From contig NZ_QBKS01000001.1 in NCBI RefSeq assembly GCF_003054285.1, positions 558,001-622,000 on the forward strand: a DNA stretch of 64,000 nucleotides, read 5' to 3'. The position numbers and the translations under genes are program-made. Every line of letters starts with the position of its first letter. Positions within the stretch are counted from its first letter, which is position 1. This document shows, piece after piece, positions 48,618-58,242 of the stretch. This DNA is from Litoreibacter ponti (GTDB lineage: Bacteria > Pseudomonadota > Alphaproteobacteria > Rhodobacterales > Rhodobacteraceae). The notes under the pieces are model-generated. The model saw only the letters and a program-made list of their open reading frames with translations, searched no databases and had not been told where the DNA came from.

Positions 48618-49615
48618 CCGCGCAGCAGGCGCGCGACGCGCGGTGCGAAATAGGTCAGGATGCCGTCGCAGCCCGCGCGTTTGAAGGCAATCAGGCTCTC
48701 CATCATCACCTGCTCTTCGTTGATCCAGCCCTGTGCCCCGGCCCCCATGATCATCGCGTATTCACCGGACACCTGGTAGGCATAGGTGGGCGCGCCGAAC
48801 TGATCTTTCACCCGTCGGCAGATATCGAGGTAGGGCAGGCCCGGTTTCACCATGACCATATCCGCGCCCTCGGCCAGATCGCGGCCCACGAGGCGCAGGG
48901 CTTCGTCGGAGTTGGCCGGGTTCATCTGGTAGGTTTTCTTGTCGCCCACCAGCGCCCCGGATGCGCCGACCGCGTCGCGGAACGGGCCGTAGAAGGCGGA
49001 TGCGTATTTGGCGGCATAGCTCAGGATGGCCACGTCCTGATGGCCCGCTGCTTCCAGTGCCGTGCGCATCGCGCCGATGCGGCCGTCCATCATGTCGGAG
49101 GGGCCAAGAATATCTGCGCCAGCCTCCGCCTGCGCCAGTGCCATTTTCACCAGTGCCTCGACGCTTTCGTCGTTGACGATCACGCCGTCGCGCACGATGC
49201 CGTCATGGCCATTGATGTTGTAGGGGTCGAGTGCGACATCGGTCATCACTGCGATGTCGGGCACCGCCGCCTTGATCGCGCGGGTCGCACGGTTGGACAG
49301 GTTGTCGCGCGACCACGCCTCTTCGCAGCCTTGGGTCTTCAGCTTGGGATCGGTGTAGGGAAACAGGCAGATCGCGGGGATGCCCAGATCATGGGCCTCC
49401 CGCGCGGCTTCCACGACATGGTCCACGGTCAGGCGCGCGACACCGGGCATGGAGGGAACGGGCGTCTGAGCATCCTCGCCATCCATGACGAAAACCGGCC
49501 AGATCAAGTCTTGCACCGTCAGCACGTTTTCCTGCGCAAGCCCGCGCAGCGCCGCGCTGCGTTTGAGACGCCGCATCCGGGTGGCGGGGAACGGGGCGGT
49601 GATCGGGTTGGGCAT
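48614..49615 (-). CDS. hemB: Delta-aminolevulinic acid dehydratase (porphobilinogen synthase)
   Basis: HemB joins two 5-aminolevulinate molecules to porphobilinogen in haem, chlorophyll and B12 synthesis. The 333-residue chain has both active-site lysines: SYAAKYASAFYGPFRDA (near 206) and VMVKPGLPYLD (near 260, Schiff-base Lys). The aspartate-rich region MTDVALDPYNINGHDGI lacks the cysteines of the Zn type, so it is the Mg2+ type. Start ATG 49615 (MPNPITAPFPATRMRRLK) is chosen; the frame is open to 49669. It overlaps the downstream hypothetical gene. Confidence 0.95.
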   Translation of the reverse strand: MPNPITAPFPATRMRRLKRSAALRGLAQENVLTVQDLIWPVFVMDGEDAQTPVPSMPGVARLTVDHVVEAAREAHDLGIPAICLFPYTDPKLKTQGCEEAWSRDNLSNRATRAIKAAVPDIAVMTDVALDPYNINGHDGIVRDGVIVNDESVEALVKMALAQAEAGADILGPSDMMDGRIGAMRTALEAAGHQDVAILSYAAKYASAFYGPFRDAVGASGALVGDKKTYQMNPANSDEALRLVGRDLAEGADMVMVKPGLPYLDICRRVKDQFGAPTYAYQVSGEYAMIMGAGAQGWINEEQVMMESLIAFKRAGCDGILTYFAPRVARLLRG

Positions 49616-49765
49616 GGGCAGGTCTCTGTCAGGTTGGTTTGACAGTGGTGGCATGATTAATCTCGCCACTCAAGCGATTGACGCGATGGCTGGCCTTTCC
49701 ATTGCCGCATTCGGCTTTTAGGGTGCGCGCACACGACGACCGGGCAGGCAAAGACGGACGACACA

Positions 49766-50281
49766 TTGGACTGGTACAGCACCGCTTTCGAGCTCATCGA
49801 CATGCGTTCATTCTCGAACCTGTGGTTCTGGATTACGCTGGCCTACGCCTGGAGCGCGGCCTCGCATTACGTGATCGGTGTGCCGTTCGATGTGCTGGCC
49901 CGCGCGGCCAAGTATGGCGGGCAGGTCGAGGAAGACCTCAAGGATCTCGTGCGCATCAACGCCAATCGCTTCATCTACATCGCAGACAATGCCGGATCTT
50001 GGCTGACCGCCTTCGCTTTCTTCGCGCTGACCGGGCTGATGATGATGGGCTTTGTCTACGGGGTGGAGTTCTGCCAGGCGCTGTTCTTGATCTTTGCGCC
50101 CATGTCGCTGGTCTTTGCGCTGTCGGTGCGGTGCGCGCGCATCGTCGATCACACTTCGCTCGAAGATATCCGTGTTCGGCTGAAACGGCAGCGGCTGGCG
50201 ATCCAGATCATCGGAATGGTCTCCATCCTGATCACCTCCATGTGGGGCATGTTCCACAATCTCTCGACCGGGGTTCTGTAG
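49766..50281 (+). CDS. Membrane protein of the type sometimes annotated as SufBCD component
   Basis: A 171-residue protein with four hydrophobic helices (about 17-38, 76-96, 98-118 and 147-163) and a short basic cytosolic loop (EDIRVRLKRQR). It begins MDWYSTAFELIDMRSFSNLW, a start I associate with a Rhodobacterales family labelled component of SufBCD complex in databases, though nothing here supports that role. The start codon would be TTG at 49766; the next ATG would remove the conserved-looking first residues. It precedes mfd by 53 bp in the same direction. Confidence 0.75.
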   Translation: MDWYSTAFELIDMRSFSNLWFWITLAYAWSAASHYVIGVPFDVLARAAKYGGQVEEDLKDLVRINANRFIYIADNAGSWLTAFAFFALTGLMMMGFVYGVEFCQALFLIFAPMSLVFALSVRCARIVDHTSLEDIRVRLKRQRLAIQIIGMVSILITSMWGMFHNLSTGVL

Positions 50282-50334
50282 GACCTGCGTGCTTTAGGTT
50301 GACACTGGCGCGTGGCGGGGTAGGTCACCCGATC

Positions 50335-53300
50335 ATGGCATCCATCACGATTTCCGGCGCCCCAGAGGGCTTTGACGCGACGCTCGTCCTGCGCGAGCTG
50401 GAGCGCGGCCCTGTGATCCACGTGGCCCGCGACGACAAGCGAATGGCGGCGATGAAGCGCGCGCTGGCCTTCTTCGCGCCCGACGTGCCGGTGCTGGATT
50501 TCCCAGCTTGGGATTGCCTGCCTTACGATCGTGTTTCGCCCAACGCGGATGTGGCCGCCGCCCGAATGGCGACGCTGGCCGCCCTGGCGCAGGGCTTTTC
50601 TGCGCCCGTCATCCTGCTTACGACCCTGTCTGCCGCCACCCAACGCGTGCCAGCCCGCACCGTGCTCGAAGGTGCGTCCTTCATGGCGGAAGTGGGCGGG
50701 CGCGTCGACGAGACGGCCTTGCGCGAATACCTTGTACGCATGGGCTTTTCGCAAAGCCCCACGGTGATGGAGCCCGGCGATTACGCGATCCGCGGCGGTA
50801 TCATCGACATTTATCCGCCCGGCGAAATCGGGCCCGTGCGGCTGGATCTGTTCGGCGACGTTCTCGACGGCGCGCGTCGCTTCGATACGGCCACGCAGCG
50901 CACGACCGAGAAGCTCACGCGGGTCGAGCTTGCACCTGTGTCGGAGGTCATTTTGGACGAGGCCGCAATTACGCGCTTTCGCCAGAATTACCGGATCGAG
51001 TTTGGCGCGGCCGGCACCGATGACCCGCTTTACGAGGCGGTCTCCGCCGGACGTAAGACACAAGGGATTGAGCATTGGCTGCCGTTCTTCCACGAAAAGC
51101 TGGAGACCATTTTCGACTACCTGCCCGATGCGTCGGTCTGCCTCGATGACCAGACCGCCCCGGCGCGGCTGGCCCGCTGGGACAGCATCGCCGATCAATA
51201 TGACAATCGGCTGGAAGCGCTGAAATCCAAAGCCCGGCTGGATTCGGTCTACAAACCAGTGCCGCCCGGCCTGCTTTATCTCGATGACGCGGCTTTTACG
51301 GCTGCTTTGGGCGACACGCGAGTCGTCAATTTCTCTGTTCTTCCGCAGGCTACCGGGCCGGGCGTCACGGATGCAGGCGGGCGGATCGGACGCAATTTCG
51401 CGCCCGAGCGGCAGGCAGAAGGCAATATTTTCAGCGCTTTAGCGGATCATGTGAATGCAATGCGCCGCGAACGCGCGGTTGTGATCGCAAGTTTTTCTGA
51501 CGGCGCTCGGGAGCGGCTTCAGGGCCTTCTGGCAGATCAAGACATCCATGATGTGCGCACCATTAACTCCGCCGCACAGGCGGGTGAAAGTGGTGTCTAC
51601 CTGACCGTCTGGCCGCTTGATCAGGGGTTCACCGCGGCGCGGCTGGCGGTCATTTCAGAACAGGACGTGCTGGGCGACAGGCTTATTCGCGGGGCCAAGA
51701 AAACCAAACGCGCCGAGAACTTCCTGACCGAGGCGCAGAGCCTGTCCCAAGGCGAGCTGATCGTCCACGTGGACCACGGGATCGGTCGCTATATCGGGCT
51801 GGAGACTGTCACAGCCGCCGGTGCCCCGCACGAGTGCATCTTGCTGGAGTATGCGGGTGGGGACCGGCTTTATCTGCCAGTTGAAAATGTCGAGCTGCTG
51901 TCGCGCTACGGTCACGAGGAAGGCCTGCTCGACAAGCTCGGTGGTGGTGCGTGGCAGGCCAAGAAAGCGCGGCTGAAGCAACGCATTCGAGACATGGCCG
52001 ACCGCCTGATCCGCATCGCAGCCGAGCGCGAGCTGCGCCGCGCGCCGATCCTTGAGGCGCCGCAAGACATGTGGGAGGCCTTCTGCGCGCGCTTCCCCTA
52101 CGAGGAGACCGAGGATCAATTGACCACGATCGAAGCGGTCATGGAGGATTTGGCCCGGGGTAGGCCGATGGATCGTCTGGTCTGCGGCGATGTGGGCTTC
52201 GGCAAGACCGAAGTGGCTATGCGCGCGGCCTTCATCGCCGCCGCTGCCGGTCTGCAAGTGGCGGTTGTGGCCCCCACAACCTTGCTGTCGCGCCAGCACA
52301 CCGCGACCTTCAAGGACCGTTTCCGGGGGTTCCCGCTGAACGTGCGCCAACTGTCGCGCTTCGTCTCGGCTAAGGACGCCAATGCAACGCGCGACGGCCT
52401 GAGCGACGGCTCGGTCGATATCGTCGTCGGCACCCACGCCGTGCTGTCGAAACAAGTCAAATTCAAACAACTTGGGCTCCTGATTGTCGATGAGGAGCAG
52501 CATTTTGGCGTGCAACACAAAGAACGGCTGAAGCAGCTGCGCTCTGACATCCACGTCCTGACCCTGTCCGCCACACCGATCCCACGCACGCTGCAATTGT
52601 CGCTCTCGGGCGTGCGCGAGCTGTCGATCATTGGCACGCCGCCGGTCGACCGCCTGGCGATCCGCACCTACGTATCCGAATTCGACACCGTGACGATCCG
52701 CGAAGCCCTGTTGCGCGAGCATTATCGCGGCGGGCAGAGCTTCTACGTGGTCCCACGGATCACCGACCTGCCGGAAATCGAAGAATGGTTAAGGGAGCAG
52801 GTGCCAGAGGTCAGCTTCCTTGTGGCCCACGGGCAGATGGCGCCGGGTGAGCTCGACAGTCGCATGAACCAGTTCTACGACGGCAAATACGACGTGCTTC
52901 TCGCGACCACGATCGTTGAAAGCGGCATCGATATCCCAACGGCCAACACGATGATCATCCATCGCGCCGACATGTTCGGGCTGTCGCAGCTTTACCAGAT
53001 TCGCGGACGTGTCGGTCGCTCGAAAACCCGCGCCTACGCCTACCTGACGACCAAGCCGCGCGCCAAGTTGACACCCGTGGCCGAGAAACGCTTGAGGGTA
53101 CTGGGTTCCATCGACAGTCTGGGGGCGGGCTTTAACATTGCCAGCCAAGACCTTGATATCAGGGGAGCAGGCAACGTTCTGGGCGAAGAGCAGTCGGGCA
53201 ACATGCGCGAGGTCGGCTACGAGCTGTACCAATCCATGCTGGAGGAAGCCGTCGCCAAAATCCGCTCTGGCCAGATGGAGGGCCTGACCGAGAGTGACGA

Positions 53301-53772
53301 TCAATGGGCACCGGTCATTAACCTTGGCGTGCCCGTGCTGATCCCCGAGGATTATGTGCCCGACCTCGACGTGCGTCTGGGGCTCTATCGCAGGTTGTCG
53401 AACCTGACGACCAAGGTCGAGCTGGAAGGCTTCGCGGCAGAGCTGATCGACCGCTTCGGTGCCCTGCCGAAGGAGGTTAACACTCTGATGCTCGTCGTGC
53501 GCATCAAGGCGATGTGCAAGCGCGCGGGTATCGCCAAGCTGAACGCGGGCGAGCGCGGGGCCACGATCGAGTTCCACAACAACAAATTCGCCAAGCCAGA
53601 GGGGCTTGTGTCCTATCTGCAGGACGAGCGGAACCTTGCAAAACTCAAGGACAACAAGGTCGTCGTGCGCCGCGACTGGAAGAGCAACGCCGACAAGATC
53701 AAAGGCGCCTTCGCGATCGCGCGCGATCTGGCGGAACTGGCCGGCACGTTCAAGGTAAAGAAAAGCGCCTGA
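50335..53772 (+). CDS. mfd: Transcription-repair coupling factor Mfd
   Basis: Mfd removes RNA polymerase stalled at DNA damage and recruits UvrA. The 1145-residue protein shows the UvrB-homology region (VSPNADVAAARMATLAAL near 67, YAIRGGIIDIYPPGE near 153), the RNA-polymerase-interacting domain with VHVDHGIGRYIGLE (near 476-489), the translocase motifs (Walker A GDVGFGKTE near 618, DEEQHFG near 720, SATPIPRTLQ, ESGIDIPTANTMI, QIRGRVGRS) and the C-terminal D7 domain. A longer frame from 49678 exists, but ATG 50335 (MASITISGAPEG) gives the normal N-terminus. It ends base-to-base with the MFS gene on the other strand. Confidence 0.96.
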   Translation: MASITISGAPEGFDATLVLRELERGPVIHVARDDKRMAAMKRALAFFAPDVPVLDFPAWDCLPYDRVSPNADVAAARMATLAALAQGFSAPVILLTTLSAATQRVPARTVLEGASFMAEVGGRVDETALREYLVRMGFSQSPTVMEPGDYAIRGGIIDIYPPGEIGPVRLDLFGDVLDGARRFDTATQRTTEKLTRVELAPVSEVILDEAAITRFRQNYRIEFGAAGTDDPLYEAVSAGRKTQGIEHWLPFFHEKLETIFDYLPDASVCLDDQTAPARLARWDSIADQYDNRLEALKSKARLDSVYKPVPPGLLYLDDAAFTAALGDTRVVNFSVLPQATGPGVTDAGGRIGRNFAPERQAEGNIFSALADHVNAMRRERAVVIASFSDGARERLQGLLADQDIHDVRTINSAAQAGESGVYLTVWPLDQGFTAARLAVISEQDVLGDRLIRGAKKTKRAENFLTEAQSLSQGELIVHVDHGIGRYIGLETVTAAGAPHECILLEYAGGDRLYLPVENVELLSRYGHEEGLLDKLGGGAWQAKKARLKQRIRDMADRLIRIAAERELRRAPILEAPQDMWEAFCARFPYEETEDQLTTIEAVMEDLARGRPMDRLVCGDVGFGKTEVAMRAAFIAAAAGLQVAVVAPTTLLSRQHTATFKDRFRGFPLNVRQLSRFVSAKDANATRDGLSDGSVDIVVGTHAVLSKQVKFKQLGLLIVDEEQHFGVQHKERLKQLRSDIHVLTLSATPIPRTLQLSLSGVRELSIIGTPPVDRLAIRTYVSEFDTVTIREALLREHYRGGQSFYVVPRITDLPEIEEWLREQVPEVSFLVAHGQMAPGELDSRMNQFYDGKYDVLLATTIVESGIDIPTANTMIIHRADMFGLSQLYQIRGRVGRSKTRAYAYLTTKPRAKLTPVAEKRLRVLGSIDSLGAGFNIASQDLDIRGAGNVLGEEQSGNMREVGYELYQSMLEEAVAKIRSGQMEGLTESDDQWAPVINLGVPVLIPEDYVPDLDVRLGLYRRLSNLTTKVELEGFAAELIDRFGALPKEVNTLMLVVRIKAMCKRAGIAKLNAGERGATIEFHNNKFAKPEGLVSYLQDERNLAKLKDNKVVVRRDWKSNADKIKGAFAIARDLAELAGTFKVKKSA

Positions 53773-54960
53773 TTACCGTAGGCCGCGGAACACGGTGAAC
53801 AGCCCGATTGCCGACAGAGTTGCCGTGGCCATGGCGAGGGGCAGCGGGGTGCCATCGAAGGCAAGCCCAATGGGGGCTGCGATCATCGCGCCCAGCACCG
53901 TTGCCACCGCACCAAGGACCGACGCCGCAAGGCCCGCGATATCGCCGACGGGCTCCATCGCCAATGCGTTCAGATTGCCGATCACGAGCCCCGCCATAAA
54001 GAACAAGGACGTGGTCCAGACGATGTAAAGCCCGAACGGGACCGCGCCGAACAGCGCCAAAAGCAACACCATCGCGGAGAAGGCGACTTGCATGCCAAAG
54101 CCGATGGTAATCATCCGCTGCATCCCCAGACGGACGACCAATTGCGCGTTGATCACCGACGCGCTGCCCGAGATTAAGGCGATCAGGGCAAACCATAGCT
54201 CGAATGTTTCGGCGCGTCCGAAACTGGTCTCGAAGATCTGCTGAACCGAGCTCAAGCAACCAAACAACATGCCGAATGCCAGGACCTGCATCGCTGTCGA
54301 CAGAACAAAGACGCGGTGCGAGAAGCACACACGCGTCGCCTCGATCAGGGCTGCCGGGGCGAAGGAGCGTCGCCGCTCGGGTGGCAAGGTCTCGGGCTGG
54401 CGGATCATCAGCCAACCGATCACAAGGCAGCAGAACAGCAGGAACGAGTAGAACACCGCGCGCCAGCCGAATGCGTCGATGATGAAGCTGCCCAAGAGCG
54501 GCGCAAGGGCTGGGACGAGGGTGAATACCATCATCGCGTAGGACATGATGCGCGCCATTGGTCGGCCTTCGTAAAGATCGCGCACGATGGCGATGGCGAC
54601 GACCCGCGGGCCAGCCACGCCAAGACCCTGCAGGACCCGGCCCGCGAGCATGCCTTCCAACGTCTCCGCCCGTCCTGCCAGCGCGGCGCCAATCAGATAC
54701 AGCAGCGCGCCCGCGCCAATCACCGTCTTGCGCCCGAACGTGTCTGACAGCGGGCCGGTGAACAGCGTGCCGACGCCCATCCCGAAGACGAAGCTCGTGA
54801 GTACTAGCTGCGCCCGGTTCGGCGCATCGGGCGTCAAGGCTTCCGCGATCTCGGGCAGGGCGGGCAGCATGCTGTCGATGGAGAAAGCCACCATCGCGAA
54901 GTTCATGGCGATCAGCGCGATGAACTCGGGCTGCGACAGGCGCTTTGTGGGTGGGGTCAT
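53773..54960 (-). CDS. MFS transporter, Bcr/CflA (drug:H+ antiporter) type
   Basis: A 395-residue inner-membrane transporter with twelve predicted helices. The early segment FSIDSMLPALPEIAEAL and the loop motif GPLSDTFGRKTVIGAGALL (motif A region, near 71-89) are typical of the Bcr/CflA drug-resistance group, as is LQGLGVAGPRVVAIAIVRDLY. It starts with overlap of four bases with the YdjM-like gene (54957-54960) and is last in the operon acyl-CoA ligase, DsbA/FrnE, YdjM-like, MFS. Substrate is unknown. Confidence 0.9.
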   Translation of the reverse strand: MTPPTKRLSQPEFIALIAMNFAMVAFSIDSMLPALPEIAEALTPDAPNRAQLVLTSFVFGMGVGTLFTGPLSDTFGRKTVIGAGALLYLIGAALAGRAETLEGMLAGRVLQGLGVAGPRVVAIAIVRDLYEGRPMARIMSYAMMVFTLVPALAPLLGSFIIDAFGWRAVFYSFLLFCCLVIGWLMIRQPETLPPERRRSFAPAALIEATRVCFSHRVFVLSTAMQVLAFGMLFGCLSSVQQIFETSFGRAETFELWFALIALISGSASVINAQLVVRLGMQRMITIGFGMQVAFSAMVLLLALFGAVPFGLYIVWTTSLFFMAGLVIGNLNALAMEPVGDIAGLAASVLGAVATVLGAMIAAPIGLAFDGTPLPLAMATATLSAIGLFTVFRGLR

Positions 54961-55439
54961 GCGGGCCTATCTCGGAAAAAGAGGAAGATCGCGCCAGCCC
55001 AGATGCACAGCTCCAGCGAAAAGGTCCAATGGTTCAGGTAGGATAGAATAAAATGCGAATGTGTCGGCTCGACCGTGACGAGCGAGAATTGCCGATCGGA
55101 AAACGGCCAGAACCAGGCGATATCGCCGCCAACCGTGTCCAGCAAACAATGGGTCAGAAGGGCCGCGAAGAATGTTCGAGCCACGGGCAGCAGCGGGCGC
55201 TGAAACATGCGCACGAGCGGCAGGGTAACCGCCCCGACAGCGACCCAAAACAGCGGCATATGGACCCAGTAGAGGTGATGGTGAAAGGCGCGACCGTCCA
55301 CGAAATAGAACCAAAGCAAATCGAAATCCGGTAACACCGCGCCGATCAGCGCGGCGGGCATCACCCACGGGTGCGGTGGCGTGTATCGCTGCGCCGCGCG
55401 GCCGAGCAGGTAGCCAAAGGGCAGATGTGCCGTGATCAC
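54957..55439 (-). CDS. YdjM-like (LexA-binding/metal-dependent hydrolase type) membrane protein
   Basis: A 160-residue membrane protein with four helices. It has the features of the YdjM/DUF457 family: PAALIGAVLPDFDLLWFYF (PDxD, near 27-45), a histidine-rich turn (RAFHHHLYWVHMPLFW, near 50-65), and LLTHCLLDTVGGDIAWFWPF (near 94-113). The Asp and His residues suggest a metal site, but activity is unproven. It lies 10 bp after the DsbA-family gene and overlaps the MFS gene, so it belongs to the four-gene operon. Confidence 0.82.
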   Translation of the reverse strand: MITAHLPFGYLLGRAAQRYTPPHPWVMPAALIGAVLPDFDLLWFYFVDGRAFHHHLYWVHMPLFWVAVGAVTLPLVRMFQRPLLPVARTFFAALLTHCLLDTVGGDIAWFWPFSDRQFSLVTVEPTHSHFILSYLNHWTFSLELCIWAGAIFLFFRDRPA

Positions 55440-55449
55440 CGACGCGTCC

Positions 55450-56094
55450 TCATTCGGCGGCGGCGAGTTGTTCGTTGATCTCTGTGATCACCTTGGCCCA
55501 AAGGTCCGGCTGCTGCGCGCCGGGCAGCACGTGCTGGCCTGCAACAACGAATGTGGGCACACCGGTCACGCCGCGCTCGCGCGCATTGGCGTCCCGGGCA
55601 CGCAAGTCCGCGATATCCTGATCGGTCGCCAGAAGGCGCGCGACCATCTCGCGGTCCATCTCGCAAGCCGCGGCGATGTCCAGCAGAACATTCGTATCTC
55701 CGATATTGCGACCTTCCTTGAAATAGGCGCGGAACAGCGACGAGACAACAGCCGTCTGCCGTCCTTCCAGGCCCGCCCAGTGGATCAGCCGATGCGCATT
55801 GATCGTGTTTGGCGTGCGCTGGATCGCCCCGAAATCGATGTCCAGCCCGGCGGCCTCTGCGGCCTGCGCGATCTGGGAATAGACCCGCACCGCGCCTTCC
55901 TTGCCGCCGAACTTGTGTTCGAGATACGCGCGGCGATCCATTCCGTCCTCAGGCATGGTCGGGTTCAGCTGGAACGGATGCCATTCAATGGTGAACGGGT
56001 GATCCGGAGCCGCTTCCAACGCGCGGTCCAGATGGGCCTTGCCGATGTAGCACCACGGGCAGATCGGATCGGAAATGATATCGAGCTTGATCAT
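55450..56094 (-). CDS. DsbA family (FrnE-like) oxidoreductase
   Basis: A 214-residue thioredoxin-fold protein, cytosolic because there is no signal peptide. The redox motif is CPWC in ISDPICPWCYIGKAHL (residues 8-23), followed by the helical insertion (QIAQAAEAAGLDI, AHRLIHWAGLEG) and the cis-Pro region GVTGVPTFVVAG. This is the FrnE/2-hydroxychromene-2-carboxylate isomerase branch. It may act as disulfide isomerase or as a GSH-dependent isomerase in aromatic breakdown; the acyl-CoA ligase next to it fits either poorly, so the role is open. It overlaps that gene as ATGA. Confidence 0.88.
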   Translation of the reverse strand: MIKLDIISDPICPWCYIGKAHLDRALEAAPDHPFTIEWHPFQLNPTMPEDGMDRRAYLEHKFGGKEGAVRVYSQIAQAAEAAGLDIDFGAIQRTPNTINAHRLIHWAGLEGRQTAVVSSLFRAYFKEGRNIGDTNVLLDIAAACEMDREMVARLLATDQDIADLRARDANARERGVTGVPTFVVAGQHVLPGAQQPDLWAKVITEINEQLAAAE

Positions 56095-57563
56095 TGGGTT
56101 GGACCTTCGAATGTATCGCGCAGCAGGCGGCGGTTGAGCTTGCCGTTTCCCCCTTTTGGAAGGCTCGTGCGGTGAATGTAAAGCCGCGGCTGCTTGAATC
56201 GAGCGAGAAGGCGCTCTGCATGGGTCTGCAGCTGTGTCTCTGGCAGCGGCGCGTCGCTGACGTAGAAGAGCGCGATGACATGCGCATCGCGCTTGATCTC
56301 CACGACGCAAGCCGCGCATTCCTGCAGGCCGGGCACGGTGGCGAAAGCCGCCTCGACCTCTAGCGGAGAGACGCGGTAGCCGCCCGCGTTCATCATGTCA
56401 TCGGCTCGGCCGAGATAGGTGATGCTACCATCCTCAGCAAGGGTGACCGTGTCGCCGGTGATGAACCATTCGCCCTCGGGCGGCGGCTCGTTGAGGTAGC
56501 CCAGCATCAGGCCGGGATCATCGCGGTGGATCGCAAGCTGCCCCGGCTCGCCGCGCGCCACAGGTACGCCATCTTGGATCACGGCGATCCGGCGCCCACG
56601 TTGCGGCCTGCCAGAGCTCCCCTCCAGCGCGGGGGCAGCGGGGCAGGCTGAGATGAAGGTCGAGCATTCGGACATGCCGAGCGCCTCGAAAATTTCTGTG
56701 CCGGTCCGGTCCTGCCACGCCGCCCTTATGGTCGTCGAAAGACGCTCGCCTGCGGAAAGCCCGTGACGCAGGTCGGGCAGCGCCGGCAAAGGTGACTTCA
56801 AGAGCTGGCGGTAAATGCCCGGAGCCGCAGCAAATATACTGGATCGACTGTCGGAAAGCAGCTGTGCCAACTCCGTGCTCGCCGCATTCGGGATCACGGA
56901 CGTTGCCCCGATGGACCATGGGTCCATCAGCCCGGTGCCAAGGGTGTAGGTCCAGTTGAACGCGCCCGCATGCATCACGCGGTCGTCTTCGCGCAGGCCG
57001 TACCAGCCATCCCACATCATCCGCCGCGCCCAGATCGCCCGGTGCGCATGGCAGACGCCGCGCGGCCGACCAGAAGTGCCGGAGGTAAAGATGATGTAGG
57101 CCAGCCGATCAGGATCGCCCATCTCAGGCGGCACGGGCTGCCCGTCCGGTAATTCCTTGATGGATGGTGCGGGATGATCCGGGCGTGATATCCCCGGCGC
57201 CTGCAGAACCAGGGCCGGATTGGTCTGCCGCGCGATTTCAGTGATCTCGGGCACGCTCAACGCCGCGGAAGCTGGTACAGGCACGAGCCCCGCCCAGATG
57301 CATGCAAGGTAGGCCACCGGGAACTCGGCCGTATTTCCCAACCGGAACAGCACCCGGTCACCCGGTTTCAAACCAAGGTCCAGCAAACCACCGGCGCAGG
57401 CCATGACCCGCGCTTTCAACGTGCCATAGCTCCATGTCTCCGCGCCGACGATCTCCAAAGCGGGCTTTTCGGCCAAGCGGTCCGCGTGCGCCAGCACATA
57501 GGCCGCCATGTTGAACGGCGCGGGGCAGGGCGGCGGAGCGCCTTGGTCGAAAACGGATCGCAT
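56091..57563 (-). CDS. AMP-dependent acyl-CoA synthetase/ligase
   Basis: A 490-residue adenylate-forming enzyme of the ANL family. Motifs: P-loop like YIIFTSGTSGRPRGVCHAHRA (near 155-175, in parts), ALGMSECSTF (near 295), GEWFITGDTVTLAEDGSITYLGRADDMMNAGGYRVSP (in parts, near 365-400), and the catalytic lysine in GGNGKLNRRLL near the C-terminus. It resembles benzoate- or medium-chain acyl-CoA ligases; the substrate is unknown. It is the first gene of a four-gene operon and divergent from an XRE-cupin regulator 55 bp away, which probably controls it. Confidence 0.9.
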   Translation of the reverse strand: MRSVFDQGAPPPCPAPFNMAAYVLAHADRLAEKPALEIVGAETWSYGTLKARVMACAGGLLDLGLKPGDRVLFRLGNTAEFPVAYLACIWAGLVPVPASAALSVPEITEIARQTNPALVLQAPGISRPDHPAPSIKELPDGQPVPPEMGDPDRLAYIIFTSGTSGRPRGVCHAHRAIWARRMMWDGWYGLREDDRVMHAGAFNWTYTLGTGLMDPWSIGATSVIPNAASTELAQLLSDSRSSIFAAAPGIYRQLLKSPLPALPDLRHGLSAGERLSTTIRAAWQDRTGTEIFEALGMSECSTFISACPAAPALEGSSGRPQRGRRIAVIQDGVPVARGEPGQLAIHRDDPGLMLGYLNEPPPEGEWFITGDTVTLAEDGSITYLGRADDMMNAGGYRVSPLEVEAAFATVPGLQECAACVVEIKRDAHVIALFYVSDAPLPETQLQTHAERLLARFKQPRLYIHRTSLPKGGNGKLNRRLLRDTFEGPTQ

Positions 57564-57618
57564 GGATCACCGCTAGCGGGCATTGCGCGCGGGCTCAAGG
57601 GCCGGGTATTACGGGCCC

Positions 57619-58242
57619 ATGACACAGGACAACGAACCCAGCCTGATCCGCCTCGCGCGCGAAAACGGAGATACCGGCCCGGTGGAGCCGCTCAACCTCG
57701 GCGCGCGCGTGCGTGAGCTGCGCAAGGCGCGCGACTGGACGCTGGAGCAGGCCGCGCGGGAGGCAGGCCTTGCCCGCTCGACCCTGTCCAAGATCGAGAA
57801 CGAGCAGATGTCGCCGACCTTTGAGTTGATGAAGAAGCTCGCCGAAGGCTTGGGCATCGGTATGCCGCAGCTTTTCACGCCGCCGTCCCGCGCTCAGGTT
57901 AACGGTCGGATGGATGTCACGCGCTCCGAGCAGGGCAGTCCGCACGTCACGGCGACCTACGAGCACGAGTTGCTGGGCGCGGGTCTGACGAAGAAGGCGA
58001 TGCTGCCTTACCGCGCCCGCATCCGCGCGCGCAGTTTCGACGAGTTCGACGGCTGGGTGCGCCATGACGGCGAAGAATTCCTGTACGTCCTGACCGGTGC
58101 GGTGCGGCTTTATACCGAATTCTACGAGCCGGTGGAGATGAAGCGCGGCGACAGCGCCTACTACGACGCGTCGATGGGCCATAACCTTGTCAGCACCAGC
58201 GTTGAGGACGCGCTGATCCTGTGGGTTACGTCGCTCGATTAG
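57619..58242 (+). CDS. XRE family regulator with C-terminal cupin domain
   Basis: A 207-residue transcription factor: helix-turn-helix (LGARVRELRKARDWTLEQAA, then GLARSTLSKIENEQMSPTFE, residues about 27-67) followed by a cupin sensor domain (GEEFLYVLTGAVRLYTEFYE, GDSAYYDASMGHNL, near 150-195). Such regulators bind a small ligand in the cupin barrel. It is divergent from the acyl-CoA ligase operon, so it is a good candidate for its regulator. ATG 57619 is chosen (MTQDNEPSLIRLARENG). It ends tail-to-tail with the aquaporin gene, the stop codons overlapping by four bases. Confidence 0.92.
   Translation: MTQDNEPSLIRLARENGDTGPVEPLNLGARVRELRKARDWTLEQAAREAGLARSTLSKIENEQMSPTFELMKKLAEGLGIGMPQLFTPPSRAQVNGRMDVTRSEQGSPHVTATYEHELLGAGLTKKAMLPYRARIRARSFDEFDGWVRHDGEEFLYVLTGAVRLYTEFYEPVEMKRGDSAYYDASMGHNLVSTSVEDALILWVTSLD

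Noticed and set aside
49678..50334. N-terminal extension of mfd to 49678
   Set aside because: The extension overlaps a four-helix membrane protein gene in another frame and has no family match; Mfd normally begins near 50335.
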